Assembly: GCF_014648095.1 (NCBI RefSeq)
Contig: NZ_BMQL01000003.1
Location: forward strand, 1 to 64,000
Reading direction: 5' to 3'
From: Deinococcus ruber
GTDB taxonomy: Bacteria; Deinococcota; Deinococci; Deinococcales; Deinococcaceae
Length of the DNA: 64,000 bases
This document shows, one piece after another, positions 61,986 to 64,000 of this stretch. The notes below the pieces were generated by a model. That model was not told where the DNA came from and made no database searches. It saw nothing but the letters and a program-made list of their open reading frames with translations. Position 1 is the stretch's first letter. Each line of letters starts with the position of its first letter. The position numbers and the translations under genes were made by a program.

Positions 61986-63392
61986 GTGGCTAGGGCGATC
62001 ATGGTGCAGGGCTGCACCAGCAATGCGGGCAAAAGCTATCTGGTGGCTGCCCTGTGCCGCGCCTACAGCAACGCGGGGTTCCGGGTGGCTCCCTTCAAGG
62101 CCCAGAACATGAGCAACAACGCGGGCGTGACGGCGGCAGGCCTGGAAATGGGCCGCGCTCAGCTGGTGCAGGCGACGGCGGCGCGGGTGCAGGCCGACGT
62201 GCGGATGAACCCGGTGCTGCTCAAGCCCGAGGCCGACACCCGCAGTCAGGTGGTGCTGCTGGGCCGCGCCGACCCCGTCCTGACGGCGCTGCCGTGGCGC
62301 GAGCGCAAGCCGCTGCTGTGGCCGTACGTGCAGGCGGCGCTGCACTCGCTGATGGACGAATTCGATGTGGTGGTGATCGAGGGGGCGGGCAGTCCTGCCG
62401 AGGTCAATCTGCGAAGCTCGGACATCGTGAATATGCGGGTCGCGCTGGAAGTGCAGGCGGCGGTGCTGCTGGCCTGCGACATCGACCGGGGCGGCGCGTT
62501 CGCCCATCTGCTGGGCACCTGGCACTGCCTGGACGCCCCGGAACGTGCCCTGCTGCGGGGCTTTCTCCTCAACCGCTTCCGGGGAGACGCACGGCTGTTG
62601 GCCCCCGCCCCCGAGTGGCTGGAAGCGCAGACGGGTGTGCCGACGGTGGGCGTGGTGCCGTGGCTGCCGTACACGCTGCCCGAGGAAGACGGCTTCTGGG
62701 CCTCGGAACCAGCAACAGGCAGCGGATTTGTTGGCATTCCACGCCTGCCGCGTGTCAGCAATATCGACGAATTCGCGCCGCTGGGCGGGCTGGCTCGCTG
62801 GGTCGTGCATCCGGCGGAACTGGAGGGAGCGCGGGCGATCATCCTTCCCGGCTCGAAGGCCACCCTGTCCGATCTCGACTGGCTGCGGCGCACTGGATTG
62901 GCGGCGGCCATCACGCGGGCGGCGGCGGCGGGCGTGCCGGTGCTGGGCGTGTGCGGCGGGTTGCAGATGCTGGGCAGCCAGATCAGCGATCCGCACGGCA
63001 CCGAGGGGGGCGGCACCGCTTCCGGTCTGGGCCTGCTTGATGTCAGGACCGTGATGGACGAACTGAAGACCACCCGCCTGACCCAGCTGCACGACCCGGA
63101 AACGGGAGCGCGGCTGAGCGGGTACGAGATTCATCACGGGGCGTCGGAAGCGGGGCCGGAAGTCGAAACGCTGGTGCCGGGGCTGCTGTGGCGGCGCGGC
63201 AACGTGCGCGGCACGTATCTGCACGGTCTGCTGGAAAATCCGGCGTATCTGCACGCCTTCCTCGGCTGGGCGGGCCTACCGCTGCCCGACCCGCTGCCCG
63301 CGCTCGACGCCCGCCTCGACGCCATCGCGGGCGCAGTGCAGGCCAACATAGACTGGCCTTTGATGTTGCAACTGGCCGGGGGCCGGGCATGA
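61986..63392 (+). CDS. cobQ: Cobyric acid synthase
   Basis: Amidates carboxylates b, d, e and g of adenosylcobyrinic acid a,c-diamide with glutamine. The 468 residues contain M-V-Q-G-C-T-S-N-A-G-K-S at 6-17, the K-A-Q-N-M-S-N-N-A-G motif, and a glutamine-amidotransferase domain with C323 in V-C-G-G-L-Q and H383 in E-I-H-H-G. GTG 61986 gives five extra residues before the usual M-V-Q-G start at ATG 62001; either is possible. Separated from the reductase by 77 nt. Confidence 0.95.
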   Translation: MARAIMVQGCTSNAGKSYLVAALCRAYSNAGFRVAPFKAQNMSNNAGVTAAGLEMGRAQLVQATAARVQADVRMNPVLLKPEADTRSQVVLLGRADPVLTALPWRERKPLLWPYVQAALHSLMDEFDVVVIEGAGSPAEVNLRSSDIVNMRVALEVQAAVLLACDIDRGGAFAHLLGTWHCLDAPERALLRGFLLNRFRGDARLLAPAPEWLEAQTGVPTVGVVPWLPYTLPEEDGFWASEPATGSGFVGIPRLPRVSNIDEFAPLGGLARWVVHPAELEGARAIILPGSKATLSDLDWLRRTGLAAAITRAAAAGVPVLGVCGGLQMLGSQISDPHGTEGGGTASGLGLLDVRTVMDELKTTRLTQLHDPETGARLSGYEIHHGASEAGPEVETLVPGLLWRRGNVRGTYLHGLLENPAYLHAFLGWAGLPLPDPLPALDARLDAIAGAVQANIDWPLMLQLAGGRA

Positions 63393-63916
63393 TGCCAATT
63401 CCATCCACGCTGGTATTTGTCACTGGGGGCGCACGCAGCGGCAAGAGCCGCTTTGCCGAAGAGCGGGCGCGGCAGCTCGGCGGCGAGCAGGTCACGTATC
63501 TGGCAACGGCGCAGGCCTTCGACACCGAGATGGAGGAGCGCATCGGGCGGCACCGCGCAGATCGGCCCGCGCCCTGGCCCACCGTCGAGGAGCCGCTGGA
63601 GGTGGCGCGGGTGCTGCCCACCCTTCAGACCCCGGTGGTGCTGCTCGACTGCCTGAGTCTGTGGGTCAGCAACGCCCTGTTGCGCGGCGACAGCGAGGCC
63701 GAGATCTTGCAGGCCACCGCCGATCTGCTCGGAGCCCAGCGCCAGCGCGGAGGCACGCTGATCACCGTTACCAACGAGGTCGGTCTGGGTATCGTCCCCG
63801 ACAACGCGCTGGCCCGCCTTTACCGCGACGTGCTGGGCCGCGTCAATCAGGCGGCGGCGGCGGCCAGCGACGAGGCGTATCTGCTGGTCAGTGGGCTGCC
63901 GCTGCGGCTGAAGTGA
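63389..63916 (+). CDS. cobU: Bifunctional adenosylcobinamide kinase/guanylyltransferase (CobU/CobP)
   Basis: Phosphorylates adenosylcobinamide and transfers GMP. The 175 residues begin with the P-loop G-G-A-R-S-G-K-S at 13-20, then Y-L-A-T-A-Q-A-F-D, and R-I-G-R-H-R-A-D-R-P with the His that carries GMP. It produces the substrate for CobS at 54.6 kb. The ATG overlaps cobQ by 4 nt, fixing the start within the longer frame. It ends 84 nt before the end of the window. Confidence 0.95.
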   Translation: MMPIPSTLVFVTGGARSGKSRFAEERARQLGGEQVTYLATAQAFDTEMEERIGRHRADRPAPWPTVEEPLEVARVLPTLQTPVVLLDCLSLWVSNALLRGDSEAEILQATADLLGAQRQRGGTLITVTNEVGLGIVPDNALARLYRDVLGRVNQAAAAASDEAYLLVSGLPLRLK

Positions 63917-63931
63917 GGGCGGCGGGCAAGG

Positions 63932-63970
63932 ATTGGAAGTGGGAAGAGGGAAGTCGGACGTGGGTAGAAC
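63932..63970. repeat. Partial dispersed repeat at window end
   Basis: ggattggaagtgggaagagggaagtcgg belongs to the same purine-rich ggaagt(t/g)ggga family as the copies at 15.4, 31.4 and 53.3 kb. The rest of the last 84 bases holds no gene. Confidence 0.4.
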
Positions 63971-64000
63971 CAAGCCCTTGCCAGACCCGGATGGATTGAC

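Overview
The window is GC-rich bacterial chromosome and most likely comes from a Deinococcus or close relative. This is inferred from gene content and signals, not from a search. The main hints are a membrane-anchored YvcK paired with RapZ, a RecF-DciA pair, a stand-alone TerD-HNH protein, a CTTGAGT-N7-TGTCAAG (HAIR-type, HspR) site at clpB, and the start signals. About twenty genes carry a TANNNT hexamer 5-9 nt before the start codon and have no Shine-Dalgarno sequence. That is the arrangement reported for leaderless transcription in Deinococcus. I saw no rRNA, tRNA, CRISPR array, prophage or intact insertion sequence; nearly everything is chromosomal housekeeping with short dispersed non-coding repeats.

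Layout. 1-8 kb: a PD-(D/E)XK nuclease-like protein with DUF4357, a gamma-glutamyltransferase, NudC, a small membrane protein, an orphan sugar-type binding protein, a ParB-fold protein, a YuiH-like molybdopterin oxidoreductase and a Mug-family DNA glycosylase. 8-19 kb: lysA, mnmA, greA, a holin_4-type membrane protein/panC/pilT operon with 4-nt overlaps, purB, a lipoprotein resembling permuted NlpC/P60 enzymes, and suhB/small membrane protein/rbsK. 19-34 kb: clpB with its HAIR site, a secreted phosphoesterase, DUF808, acnA, membrane proteins, a short-chain dehydrogenase, DUF4127, a DMT exporter and a glucodextranase-C-like exported protein.

33-44 kb: yvcK-rapZ divergent from recF-dciA, then moaB, a TerD/zinc-ribbon/PH-like/HNH fusion, mutS2, an exported beta-rich protein and rlmN. 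44-53 kb: an envelope and redox group (exported TPR protein, double-SPOR protein, rex, lipoprotein), a 418-bp unexplained gap and a 1128-residue Ig-like lipoprotein. 53-54.5 kb: a cyclic-di-AMP receptor (DarA-like) and an M42 aminopeptidase.

54.6-63.9 kb is a cobalamin locus: cobS and a cobC-like phosphatase, then a B12 riboswitch with an intrinsic terminator, then btuF, cobO, cobB/cbiA, cbiB, cobD, an unrelated NmrA-type reductase, cobQ and cobU. These encode the late steps: a,c-diamide formation, adenosylation, amidation, aminopropanol arm and nucleotide loop. No early corrin-ring genes, cobT or BtuCD transporter genes are present in the window.

The observations I rate highest are the TerD-HNH fusion, the pervasive leaderless start signal, the Mug homologue without the usual catalytic Asn, the HspR-type operator over the clpB promoter, an in-frame insertion in PanC, and a MITE-like dispersed repeat family.
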